Assembly (NCBI GenBank): GCA_963931155.1
Contig: OZ006978.1
Coordinates: 186,001 to 250,000 of the forward strand
Direction: 5' to 3'
From: CALXVA01 sp944392465
Lineage (GTDB): Bacteria > Bacillota > Clostridia > TANB77 > CAG-508
Length of the DNA stretch: 64,000 nt
The notes under the pieces are model-generated. The model had not been told where the DNA came from, ran no database searches, and worked only from the letters and a program-made list of their open reading frames with translations. The position numbers and the translations under genes were made by a program. Below, piece by piece: positions 17,698 to 26,143 of this stretch. Numbering within the stretch: position 1 is the stretch's first letter; each line of letters begins with the position of its first letter.

Positions 17698-18864
17698 TTA
17701 AACAACTTTTATTATTTTATTTTTTCCAAATTTGATTATGTTTTCTTTATTTGCTAATTCCACTATTTGATTAATATCTTTTACAGTTTCATTATTTAAT
17801 TTTATACCATTTCCTTGTATCATTCTCTTTGCTTCACTTTTTGATTGTGCAAATTTTATTTTCACAAGTAAATCACATAATGGTATCTCTTTAATTTCAT
17901 TGCTAATTTCTATCTCTTTTATATTATCTGGAACTTCTCCTTTTGCAACACTATTATATCTATTTTCTGCATTTTTTATACATTCTTCTCCATGATACAT
18001 AGTTATAATTTCTCTTGCATAAACTCTATGTGCCTCTACTATATCTGTATTAATGATTTTTTCCGCTTCACTTACTGGAATATCTGTGGTTAATCTAAAA
18101 TATTCAAATAAACAGTTATCTGGAATTTTCATTGCTTTTTCAAACATTACTTCTGGTGCTTCATCTATTCCTATATAATTATCTAAAGATTTGCTCATTT
18201 TTTCTTTTCCATCTAATCCTACCAACAATGGAAATGTAATTACCACTTGTCTTTCCTCTCCGTAATCTTTTTGTAATTCTCTTCCTACTAATAAATTAAA
18301 AGTTTGATCAGTTCCTCCTATTTCTATATCTGCATTTAAAGCGACAGAATCATATCCTTGCATTAAGGGATATAGTAATTCATGCATACTAAGAGGTAAA
18401 TTGTTCTCATATCTATTTTTAAAATCATCTCTTTCAAGAATTCTTGCTACAGTATATTTACTCGTTAAATTTATAACGTCTTTAAAATTCATTTTGGATA
18501 GCCATTCCGAATTATATGCAATTTTAGTTTTATTTTTATCTAATATTTTTGTTACCTGTTTTAAATACGTTTCTCCTGACTGCCTTGTTTGTTCAAATGT
18601 TAATGGTGGCCTTGTTTTATTTTTACCAGATGGATCTCCTATCATTCCTGTAAAATCACCAATAACAAATACAACTTCATGTCCCATGTCTTGAAAATGT
18701 TTTAATGCTCTTAACACTACTGTATGACCTAAATGTAAATCTGGTCTTGAAGGATCCGCTCCAAGTTTAATTGTTAATTTTCTACCATTTTTTATTTTTT
18801 CATCTAATTCCTCTTCTGAAAATATTTCTACTGCTTTTTGTTTAATTAATTCTAAATTATTCAT
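17698..18864 (-). CDS. tyrS: Tyrosyl-tRNA synthetase
   Basis: Charges tRNA-Tyr in the cytoplasm. A class I synthetase of 388 residues with the HIGH-like motif HLGHTVVL, the KMSKS loop in GKEKMSKSLDNYIG, and a C-terminal S4 RNA-binding domain (AKRMIQGNGIKLNNETVKDI). It appears to be the TyrZ-like (long-insert) type. I start at 18864 (MNNLELIKQKAVEIF), where GGAGAGAG precedes the ATG by 8 bases. The frame extends 19 codons upstream, but that region overlaps a small ORF and is not family-like. Confidence 0.93.
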   Translation of the reverse strand: MNNLELIKQKAVEIFSEEELDEKIKNGRKLTIKLGADPSRPDLHLGHTVVLRALKHFQDMGHEVVFVIGDFTGMIGDPSGKNKTRPPLTFEQTRQSGETYLKQVTKILDKNKTKIAYNSEWLSKMNFKDVINLTSKYTVARILERDDFKNRYENNLPLSMHELLYPLMQGYDSVALNADIEIGGTDQTFNLLVGRELQKDYGEERQVVITFPLLVGLDGKEKMSKSLDNYIGIDEAPEVMFEKAMKIPDNCLFEYFRLTTDIPVSEAEKIINTDIVEAHRVYAREIITMYHGEECIKNAENRYNSVAKGEVPDNIKEIEISNEIKEIPLCDLLVKIKFAQSKSEAKRMIQGNGIKLNNETVKDINQIVELANKENIIKFGKNKIIKVV

Positions 18865-18898
18865 ATTATATACTCTCTCCAATCTATTTATATTTTGA

Positions 18899-18967
18899 TT
18901 ATATATGATATGAATTTTCATAGAAGAACCCTTGGATTATTGTTTTCATTCTAAACCACTGGGTCAT
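18899..18967 (-). CDS. Small ORF of 22 codons upstream of tyrS
   Basis: Starts with ATG at 18967 behind an exceptionally strong Shine-Dalgarno (AGGGGGTGAT) 3 bases away, and encodes MTQWFRMKTIIQ followed by GFFYENSYHI. It ends 34 bases before the tyrS start. I do not recognise it. Its placement and ribosome site suggest real translation, either as a leader peptide coupled to tyrS or as a small protein. No tyrosine T-box is seen here. Confidence 0.4.
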   Translation of the reverse strand: MTQWFRMKTIIQGFFYENSYHI

Positions 18968-18992
18968 AGCATCACCCCCTACAATAATTTTT

Positions 18993-20054
18993 TTAATCTT
19001 TTTGTATTATTTTTAAATATTTATTACAAAAGTCTGATAACTTTTCTATATTTTCTTTTGAACTATATTTTTCCATTAATTCCTTAGCAACCTTATATGC
19101 CATCTCATAATCTTTTTGATTAACTTCATTATTTTTATATACAACCTCTAATTCATCTTCATCTAATAAATGTATTCTTCCATCTGGAACTATTACAACA
19201 TCTAAGTATAAATCATCTTCATAAGGCACCCCGCCTTCTTCTCCTACTTTTCTTGCTATATCATAATACCATTCAACGACCTCTTCTTTTTCATCATATA
19301 TTACAGTTAATGCATATTTCTTTCCTTCTGGATAAATTTCAAGCCACTTATAATTATTTGCCAAAATACATCTGTTTTCTTCATCTACATACCATGGAAA
19401 TTTTACTTTTTTTATGTTTAATAATGAAATATTTCCTTGAAATTCTTCATTATTAATTTTTATGTTTTTATAATCTTTTTCCAATATATGTTCTGCTTTA
19501 TTTCTTCCATCTGCAAATCTCTTTTTTAAAGTGATCCAGTATCTTTGTATTATTTTTCCATCATCTTCAACTTCGTTTTCTAGGATACCACCATTTTTTA
19601 TAATTGTTCTGGCAGAAGCTTTATTTTCTCTATCACATGTTATTAATACATTGCCTATTCCTAATTTTTTTGCTTCCTTTAGTGCTAAACCTATCATTTC
19701 TGTACTATATCCTTTATTTCTTTCAGAAGGTCTAATAGAGTCACCTATATGTCCTCCACATTTTAACAAATACTCATTTAATCTATATCTAATTTGTATA
19801 AAACCTAGCAATTTATTATCTTCTTTTCTGATAGCTATGTATTGTACTGCTTGAACTCTTCCTTTAGCCTCAGCCTTTTCTTTAGATAAATCATCTTCTA
19901 CCTTTTGTAGCCATTCTTCATAACTATTCATTTTTTCAAAACTTCCACTACCATGTACTCTCGTTTCTCCATTATTCTTAAATTCTTCAACACATTCTAA
20001 AACCTGCTCTTTATATTCTTCTGTTGGTATTACCAGTTTCATTCTACTTTCCAT
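18993..20054 (-). CDS. Fusion of GNAT acetyltransferase and DUF402 domains
   Basis: A 353-residue protein. The first 180 residues are a GNAT-type N-acetyltransferase with RPSERNKGYSTEMIGLALKE (acetyl-CoA binding) and ENKASARTIIKNGG. The remainder matches DUF402: KWLEIYPEGKKYALTVIYD, EVVEWYYDIAR and YLDVVIVPDGRIHLLDEDEL. DUF402 proteins include nucleoside-phosphate phosphatases related to FomD. The combination suggests a small-molecule or nucleotide-modifying enzyme; the actual reaction is unknown. It lies 16 bases after a methyltransferase in the same direction. Confidence 0.82.
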   Translation of the reverse strand: MESRMKLVIPTEEYKEQVLECVEEFKNNGETRVHGSGSFEKMNSYEEWLQKVEDDLSKEKAEAKGRVQAVQYIAIRKEDNKLLGFIQIRYRLNEYLLKCGGHIGDSIRPSERNKGYSTEMIGLALKEAKKLGIGNVLITCDRENKASARTIIKNGGILENEVEDDGKIIQRYWITLKKRFADGRNKAEHILEKDYKNIKINNEEFQGNISLLNIKKVKFPWYVDEENRCILANNYKWLEIYPEGKKYALTVIYDEKEEVVEWYYDIARKVGEEGGVPYEDDLYLDVVIVPDGRIHLLDEDELEVVYKNNEVNQKDYEMAYKVAKELMEKYSSKENIEKLSDFCNKYLKIIQKD

Positions 20055-20070
20055 TAATTTTAACCTCCTT

Positions 20071-20868
20071 TTATTTTTTTTCTACTATTTCTAAAATATG
20101 ATTACTATATCCAATCAAATCTTTTCTCATGCAATTTTTCAAATGATAATCTAAATATATCTTAAATTCTTCTTCATCTAATTTATTAATATAATCTTGC
20201 ATATTTGCTGATATTCCATCAGTTGCAATAGTTTCTAATCTTTTTACATTAAATTCATCAATCAATTTAGTAAAATTGTCTACTTTATATGTTGAGAATA
20301 TTTCTTCTGGAATTTTTTTTACATTCCAATTATCATCACATAATAGTTTTAATTTTTTCATATTTCCTTTTCTTAATCCATAGGACAAAACAACTGCATC
20401 ATCTGTAATATATGCCAAAAATATTTTTCCACCTTTTTTAGTTACTCTAAGTGCTTCACTTATCGCTTTATTTATATTTTCATCATCATATAAATGATAT
20501 AAAGGACCTAGTACTAATGTAATATCGAATGTATTATTTACATACATATTTAAATCTACACAATTTCCTTGAATTACATTTATATTAATTTTATCTGTTA
20601 TTTTACTTTTTAATATATCCAAATTTTTCTTAACTAATTCTACTGCATCCACTCTGTATCCTTTTTCAGCATAATTCAAAGAATATCTTCCAGTCCCTGC
20701 ACCTATTTCTAATATTCTGTCCCCTATTTTTAAGTATTTTTCTATATATTTTGTAGTTGTTATATATTCAACCTTGTGTGCTTTATCACGAACTAGTCTA
20801 GAGTCTTCATCGTAATTATTATAGAAATCATTTAAGATTTTTTCTACTTTATTCAAATTTTTATACAT
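20071..20868 (-). CDS. Class I SAM-dependent methyltransferase
   Basis: A 265-residue methyltransferase with motif I ILEIGAGTGRYSLNYAEKG, an acidic motif II (VDAVELVKKN) and DITLVLGPLYHLYD in the motif IV region. The pattern resembles small-molecule methyltransferases (UbiE/BioC-like), with no clue to substrate. AAGGGATG precedes the ATG by 5 bases. It lies between the acetyltransferase remnant and the GNAT-DUF402 gene. Confidence 0.85.
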   Translation of the reverse strand: MYKNLNKVEKILNDFYNNYDEDSRLVRDKAHKVEYITTTKYIEKYLKIGDRILEIGAGTGRYSLNYAEKGYRVDAVELVKKNLDILKSKITDKININVIQGNCVDLNMYVNNTFDITLVLGPLYHLYDDENINKAISEALRVTKKGGKIFLAYITDDAVVLSYGLRKGNMKKLKLLCDDNWNVKKIPEEIFSTYKVDNFTKLIDEFNVKRLETIATDGISANMQDYINKLDEEEFKIYLDYHLKNCMRKDLIGYSNHILEIVEKK

Positions 20869-20884
20869 ACTTTCATCCCTTCGA

Positions 20885-21049
20885 TTATTTTTCCTTCTTT
20901 TTAGAATTTTGTATTTGCATTTTCATTGGTATAAATTTTATTCCTTCTTTGTTATAGTCTGGAGCTTCAAATTCCATAAATACTTTTTTTACTAATTCTA
21001 ATGTTTCTTTTAAATCACGTATATTTAATTCTTCTATATTGCATTCCAT
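20885..21049 (-). pseudogene. Truncated GNAT acetyltransferase (N-terminal remnant, 54 codons)
   Basis: A GAGGTG ribosome site precedes the ATG at 21049. The translation (ELNIRDLKETLELVKKVFME, then FEAPDYNKEGIKF) matches the first 40 residues of a common GNAT family, in which this region is followed by the acetyl-CoA fold. Here it diverges after EGIK into a basic tail and stops. It most likely is a deletion remnant whose ribosome site survived, but a retained short protein is possible. Confidence 0.6.
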
Positions 21050-21065
21050 TATTTTTCACCTCAAA

Positions 21066-21112
21066 ATAAAAAAGTCCTGCAAAGAAATCCTTTAAGACTC
21101 CTTTACAAGACT
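21066..21112 (-). terminator. Strong Rho-independent terminator (attenuator-like) after argH
   Basis: On the minus strand AGTCTTGTAAAG pairs with CTTTGCAGGACT over 12 base pairs (three wobbles), followed by TTTTTTA. It lies between argH and the acetyltransferase remnant, 17 bases before the remnant's ATG, so read-through would be needed to express the genes below. Confidence 0.85.
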
Positions 21113-21227
21113 GTTATCTCATCTCATTTAAAGTGTAAGCAACCTCTATTTGGTCACTCTTTACCGCTCAGGATTTATTCCCTAGGTAAACTCTTAAATT
21201 ATGTAAATAATTTTAACATATTAGTTT

Positions 21228-22601
21228 TTATCTGTCAACTAAAGATTTTTTTATTTCATTTATACGTTTTTCAACTTGATTAGGTGCTGGTCCTCCTATT
21301 ACGTTTCTCTTCATTACACATGTTTTTAAATCTATCGCTTTATATATATCGTCATCGAATTTATCACTTATATTTCTATATTCGTCTAATGATAATTCAT
21401 CCAATGTTTTATTATTATCTATAGCATATGCTACAAGTGTCCCTGTAGCTTTATATGCATCTCTAAATGGAATTCCTTTTCTTACTAAATAATCAGCACA
21501 ATCTGTTGCATTTATAAATCCTTTTAAAGCAGCTTTTCTCATATTTTCTTTTAATACTTTCATGGTATTTATCATAGGAATCAAAGTTGTTATGCAAATC
21601 TTAACAGTATCAGAAGTATCAAAGATGAATTCTTTATCTTCTTGCATATCTTTGTTATATGCTAAAGGTAATCCTTTCATCATTGTTAAAATTCCCATTA
21701 AATTTCCATAAACTCTCCCTGTTTTTCCTCTTACTAGTTCAGTTATATCTGGATTCTTTTTTTGTGGCATTATAGATGAGCCTGTAGAAAAAGCATCATC
21801 TAGCTCTATAAACTTGAATTCCCATGAACACCACAAAACTATTTCCTCACTTAATCTTGATAAATGCATCATTATAATTGATATATTAGATATAAATTCT
21901 ATTGCAAAATCTCTGTCCGAAACTCCATCTAAACTATTTTGGGTTATCTCAGAAAATCCTAGTAAGTCTTTTACATAGTTTCTATCTAAATTGTAGGTTG
22001 TACCTGCTAAAGCACAACTTCCAAGTGGCATTACATTTGTTCTGTTATAAGTTTCTTGTAATCTTTCTATATCTCTTAAAATCATCTCTACATATGCCAT
22101 TAAATGATGTGCAAAAGTAATTGGTTGTGCTCTTTGCATATGTGTATATCCAGGCATCACTGTTTCAACATTTTCTTCTGCTTTTTTTATTAATGTACTT
22201 AATAATTCTTTTAAAAGTTTAATAATTTCTTTTATATCATTTTTTAAGTACATTCTTATATCTAATGCAACTTGATCATTTCTACTTCTTGCAGTATGTA
22301 ATCTTTTTCCTGCACTTCCAATTCTTTTGGTTAATTCTCCTTCTATGAATGTATGAATATCTTCTGCATCTTTATTTATCTCTAAAGTATTATTTTCTAT
22401 ATCTTCTAGTATTTTGTTTAGCTCTTCTACAATTTTTTTGCTTTCTTCTTTATCTATTATTCCTTGTTTTGCAAGCATTTTACTATGTGCTATACTTCCT
22501 TTTATGTCTTCTTTATACATTCTACTATCAAATCGTATTGATGAATTAAAATCATTTGTTTTACTATCAATCTCCTTTTTAAATCTTCCTTCCCATAACA
22601 T
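21228..22601 (-). CDS. argH: Argininosuccinate lyase
   Basis: Last step of arginine synthesis: splits argininosuccinate to arginine and fumarate. A 457-residue member of the fumarase/aspartase superfamily. It has the N-terminal WEGRFKKEIDSKTNDFNSS, the superfamily signature TGSSIMPQKKNPDITE, and TARSRNDQVALDIRMYL. Full length. It follows argG in the same direction with an 85-base gap and shares the T-box-controlled transcript. Confidence 0.97.
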   Translation of the reverse strand: MLWEGRFKKEIDSKTNDFNSSIRFDSRMYKEDIKGSIAHSKMLAKQGIIDKEESKKIVEELNKILEDIENNTLEINKDAEDIHTFIEGELTKRIGSAGKRLHTARSRNDQVALDIRMYLKNDIKEIIKLLKELLSTLIKKAEENVETVMPGYTHMQRAQPITFAHHLMAYVEMILRDIERLQETYNRTNVMPLGSCALAGTTYNLDRNYVKDLLGFSEITQNSLDGVSDRDFAIEFISNISIIMMHLSRLSEEIVLWCSWEFKFIELDDAFSTGSSIMPQKKNPDITELVRGKTGRVYGNLMGILTMMKGLPLAYNKDMQEDKEFIFDTSDTVKICITTLIPMINTMKVLKENMRKAALKGFINATDCADYLVRKGIPFRDAYKATGTLVAYAIDNNKTLDELSLDEYRNISDKFDDDIYKAIDLKTCVMKRNVIGGPAPNQVEKRINEIKKSLVDR

Positions 22602-22686
22602 GGTATTTCCTCCTTTCTTTATGATTTTTCTTACATGTTATTTTATTCTCATTATACGTTTCGTTTCTGTTATTTGTTTTACTTTA

Positions 22687-23901
22687 TCATTTATTATTTT
22701 CTAATATTTTAGCTCTTACTCTAGTTGGCAAAGAATAAATATTTATAAATCCCTCCGAATCTTTTTGATTAAAGCTTTCATCTTCTCCAAATGATGCTAT
22801 TTCTGTAGAATGTAAAGAATATGGACTAGATACTCCTGCATTTATAATATTTCCTTTATATAATTTTAGTTTAACTGTTCCTGTTACATTTTCTTGTGTT
22901 TTATTTATAAAAGCTGATAGTGCTTCTCTTAATGGTGTAAACCATTTAGCATCATATAAAAGTTCTCCAAATTTATTAGCTATTCCTTGTTTATAATGCA
23001 TTGTGTCTTTGTCTAAACATATTGTTTCTAATATTTCATGAGCTTTATATATTATAGTTCCTCCTGGTGTTTCATACACACCTCTTGATTTCATTCCAAC
23101 TAATCTATTTTCTACTATATCAATTATTCCTATACCGTTTTTTCCTCCAATTTCATTAAGTTTCGTTATTAAATTTAATAAACTTAGTTTTTCTCCATTT
23201 AATGCTATTGGTAAGCCTTTTTCAAATTCTAGAGTTATATTTTCTTCTTTGTCTGGTGCTTTTTGTGGTGTTACTCCTAATTCTAAAATTTTATCATATT
23301 GTGGTTCATTTTTAGGGTCTTCTAAGTCTAGACCTTCATGTGATAGATGCCAGATATTTTTATCTTTTGAATAATTTGTTTGTCTATTTATTTTTAATGG
23401 TATATTATGTTTTTCTGCATATTCTATTTCTTTTTCCCTGCTGTTTAATTCCCATGTTCTCCAAGGAACGATAATCGGCATGTCTGGTGCAAATGCTTTA
23501 ATTCCAAGTTCAAATCTTACTTGGTCATTTCCTTTGCCTGTACAACCATGGCATATAGCATCTGCTCCTTCTTTTTTTGCTATCTCTACTAGTTTTTTTG
23601 CAATAAGTGGTCTTGAAAATGGTGTTCCTAATAAGTACTCATTTTCATATTTTGCTCCTGCTTTTATTGCTTCTGCTATATAGTCATTTACTATTTCTTC
23701 TTTTAAATCTAATACATATACTTTAGATGCTCCTGTTTTTATTGCCTTTTCTTCTAATCCGTCTAATTCAGATTTTCCTTGTCCTACATCTCCTGATACT
23801 GCTATAACTTCACAGCCTTTATAATTTTCTTTTAACCATTCAATCATTACAGATGTATCTAATCCACCTGAATATGCTAATACTATTTTTTTATAATTCA
23901 T
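22687..23901 (-). CDS. argG: Argininosuccinate synthase
   Basis: Joins citrulline and aspartate with ATP to form argininosuccinate. A 404-residue enzyme with the PP-loop AYSGGLDTSVMIEWL, CHGCTGKGNDQVRFE and YETPGGTIIYKAHE, all family signatures. AGGAGG precedes the ATG. Its leader carries a T-box that should couple expression to uncharged tRNA-Arg. Confidence 0.97.
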   Translation of the reverse strand: MNYKKIVLAYSGGLDTSVMIEWLKENYKGCEVIAVSGDVGQGKSELDGLEEKAIKTGASKVYVLDLKEEIVNDYIAEAIKAGAKYENEYLLGTPFSRPLIAKKLVEIAKKEGADAICHGCTGKGNDQVRFELGIKAFAPDMPIIVPWRTWELNSREKEIEYAEKHNIPLKINRQTNYSKDKNIWHLSHEGLDLEDPKNEPQYDKILELGVTPQKAPDKEENITLEFEKGLPIALNGEKLSLLNLITKLNEIGGKNGIGIIDIVENRLVGMKSRGVYETPGGTIIYKAHEILETICLDKDTMHYKQGIANKFGELLYDAKWFTPLREALSAFINKTQENVTGTVKLKLYKGNIINAGVSSPYSLHSTEIASFGEDESFNQKDSEGFINIYSLPTRVRAKILENNK

Positions 23902-23970
23902 TTTTCTTTCCTCCTATATTTTTGTTTTAACTAGCCTAAGCATTAGTTATTTTAGTTAACTATTAATTTT

Positions 23971-24051
23971 TTATTTGCTTATTAGCATCTGTCTTCGTTT
24001 AGGCCATCCACTATAGAAGAATTTTTTATATTTTATTATATGAATCTTCAT
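23971..24051 (-). CDS. Possible 26-codon ORF in the argG leader
   Basis: Between the T-box terminator and argG, an ATG at 24051 behind GAAGGGAAGAAAG opens a frame MKIHIIKYKKFFYSGWPKRR ending QMLISK. The KRR cluster is reminiscent of an arginine-sensing leader peptide, but the T-box already supplies regulation. Low confidence. Confidence 0.25.
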   Translation of the reverse strand: MKIHIIKYKKFFYSGWPKRRQMLISK

Positions 24052-24079
24052 CTTTCTTCCCTTCTTTTTTTCTATTAGC

Positions 24080-24345
24080 GAAAAAAAACATCTCTGGAAA
24101 ATCCAGAGACGCTTTTTATTCGTGGTACCACTCTAGTTACATATATATTTATTCTTATATATGTCACTCTTGCCTTTAACGCAGGACCTACGAATTGTTA
24201 TACTTTAAATTAATTTATTTCCAACAATCACTCATGAGTTCTTTTCGTTATATTACTCCATTACTAGGCTTACACCATTCCCTAGCTCGCTATAACTTTA
24301 TAATATACTACTCTCTCAATCAACGATTTCTTATTTTTAAACTAC
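24080..24345 (-). promoter_or_regulatory. T-box leader (arginine type) controlling argGH
   Basis: The minus strand carries the T-box core AGAGTGGTACCACG (24122-24135), followed by a terminator (24080-24112, CTCTGGA/TCCAGAG, then T8). Stem I features lie upstream: GAGAGAGTAGTA, GCGAGCTAGGG and AATGGTGTAAGCCTAGT. On the 3' side of the specifier loop I read GAAAAGAACTC, where AGA (arginine) precedes the conserved A. An uncharged tRNA-Arg would stabilise the antiterminator and switch argGH on. The codon assignment rests on hand-folding. Confidence 0.85.
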
Positions 24346-24351
24346 ATTTTT

Positions 24352-24380
24352 ATCATACCATCTTTTTTAGGTTATGTCAA
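24352..24380 (-). promoter_or_regulatory. Promoter of the argGH T-box leader
   Basis: TTGACA (24375-24380), a 17-base spacer and TATGAT (24352-24357) on the minus strand, just after the yolD stop codon. Confidence 0.75.
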
Positions 24381-24390
24381 CCCTTGTGTA

Positions 24391-24711
24391 TTATATCGAC
24401 TTTATAAATATAACATCATATATGCTAATATCTTCATTATTAACTTGTATTCTTTTCTTTATATAATCCATTTTTGTTATACTTCCTTTTAGTTCAATAT
24501 ATTTTTCGTTTTTATAATATTTTATAAAAACTATATCTCCTTTTTTTACTCTATTAAATTTATTTTCTAATTCTTCTAAACTTTCTTCTGATAGTTCTAC
24601 TCTTTCTACTTTTTCTGTTTCGCCTTCTTTTTTTCTTAATGCTTCTTGCAACCCTTTTAATGCATCAAAAGGCAAAAACTGTTTTGCTCTCTCTATTCTA
24701 TTAACCACCAT
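24391..24711 (-). CDS. YolD-like family protein
   Basis: A 106-residue protein opening with RIERAKQFLPFDALKGLQEA, the YolD signature, and ending in a small beta-rich domain (KGDIVFIKYYKNEKYIELKG). YolD proteins are commonly paired with UvrX/UmuC-like polymerases in Bacillota and are predicted to be helpers functionally like UmuD. It overlaps the polymerase gene by 11 bases, so the pair is co-translated. Confidence 0.85.
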   Translation of the reverse strand: MVVNRIERAKQFLPFDALKGLQEALRKKEGETEKVERVELSEESLEELENKFNRVKKGDIVFIKYYKNEKYIELKGSITKMDYIKKRIQVNNEDISIYDVIFIKSI

Positions 24712-25957
24712 TATGACCTCCTATTAGTTTATTTCTAAGTATTGTAGTAGCTCCATTTTCCAAATCCATTCCTCTTATAATTTTATTTTTTCCCATTTTG
24801 TTTTTTATTCCACACATTGCTAGCTCTAGCTTTTTTTCTTTATCAATTTTTTCTTGGTCAATAAATAAACTTAATTGTACATTTTCTGTTTCAATTACAT
24901 TTTCAAAACTAATTCCTATTCTTCTTATTCCTACATGTCTGTTTGTAGTTCTATCATATATATTTAAAAAATTTTTTAATAGTTCTGAATATACATTTGT
25001 ATATCTGTTAATTTTTTGACTTGCTCCTGTTGCTGGTATTACATTTTTTGAGTAACCTATATATAAATGTATTGCATCTGTTACTAAGTTTTCTTCTATA
25101 AGTCTTAAACTTCCAAGCTCCACCATTTCTTTTAATACAAGTCTTGCTTTTTCAAATGTATAATCTTCAAATAATACTTGACTATTAGAGATAGAATTCG
25201 TTTTGGGCGTATATGATTTAATATCTGCAATGGTGCAACTTTCTTTTCCCCATGAATGGTCTATTAAATATTCTGCATTTATTCCAAATTCTTTATATAA
25301 TTTTTTAGGATTTGTATTCGCTATTCCTTGCATATCATATATTCCCATTTTATTTAATCTTTTTTCTATTCCATTTCCTATTTGCCAAAAATCACTCAGT
25401 GGTTTATGATGCCATAATTCTTTTTTATATTTTTCTTCGTCTAATATTCCTATATTACTTGGATTGTGTTTTGCTGTAATATCTAATGCAATTTTAGCTA
25501 AATACATATTTGTTCCTATTCCTGCTGTTGCAGTTATTCCATAAGTATTATATATGTCTTTTATTATGGTTTTTGCAAGTTCTAGAGGGGTTTTCTTATA
25601 TAATTTTAAATAATTAGTCACATCCATAAAGGCTTCATCTATTGAATATACATGAATATCATCTTTTGAAAAATATTTAAGATATATCCCATATATATTT
25701 GCTGAATATTCTATATATTTTTTCATTCTTGGCATTGCTACAATATATTTAATATTTGGTGGTATTTCGAATATTCTACATCTATTTTTAACCCCTAACA
25801 TTTTCATTTTGGGTGATACTGCTAAACATATTGTTCCTTTGCCTCTGTTAGAATCTGCTACTACTAAATTTGTATTAAATGGGTTTAATCCTCTTTCTAC
25901 ACATTCAACAGAAGCATAAAATGTTTTTAAATCTATACATAGATAAGTTTTTTGCAT
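24701..25957 (-). CDS. Y-family DNA polymerase (UvrX/YqjW-like, UmuC family)
   Basis: Translesion polymerase of 418 residues. Catalytic acidic residues are in LCIDLKTFYASVECVERGL and HVYSIDEAFMDVTNYL. The middle part has helix-hairpin-helix-like GIEKRLNKMGIYDMQGIAN, and a little-finger domain follows. The length and the YolD partner place it with UvrX/YqjW rather than with the DinB-type enzyme at 41764. A LexA-like palindrome overlaps the promoter -35, so SOS induction is likely. Confidence 0.9.
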   Translation of the reverse strand: MQKTYLCIDLKTFYASVECVERGLNPFNTNLVVADSNRGKGTICLAVSPKMKMLGVKNRCRIFEIPPNIKYIVAMPRMKKYIEYSANIYGIYLKYFSKDDIHVYSIDEAFMDVTNYLKLYKKTPLELAKTIIKDIYNTYGITATAGIGTNMYLAKIALDITAKHNPSNIGILDEEKYKKELWHHKPLSDFWQIGNGIEKRLNKMGIYDMQGIANTNPKKLYKEFGINAEYLIDHSWGKESCTIADIKSYTPKTNSISNSQVLFEDYTFEKARLVLKEMVELGSLRLIEENLVTDAIHLYIGYSKNVIPATGASQKINRYTNVYSELLKNFLNIYDRTTNRHVGIRRIGISFENVIETENVQLSLFIDQEKIDKEKKLELAMCGIKNKMGKNKIIRGMDLENGATTILRNKLIGGHNGG

Positions 25958-26044
25958 TTCCTCACTCCTATTTTTTAGTATTTTCGTATTGTTTCAGATT
26001 ATTTATTTGATTTACACATAAACTATATTTTTTCTTGTATTTAC

Positions 26045-26083
26045 ATTATATCATTTGATTTTTTATTTGTAAACATTTGTTTG
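26045..26083 (-). promoter_or_regulatory. SOS promoter with LexA-like box for the UvrX-like operon
   Basis: On the minus strand TTTACA (26068-26073), 17 bases and TATAAT (26045-26050). CAAACAAATGTTT (26071-26083) overlaps the -35 and is nearly identical to the box at the recA promoter (CAAACAGTTGTTT). Both fit an AAAC-N4-GTTT variant of the Gram-positive LexA site. Confidence 0.65.
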
Positions 26084-26143
26084 TATTTTAGGTGTAGAAA
26101 ATATTGCCAAATTTGGTACAATCTGGCAAATATTTTTTAATTA

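Noticed and set aside
18865..18921. 19-codon N-terminal extension of tyrS
   Set aside because: The ATG at 18864 has a strong ribosome site and gives the family N-terminus.
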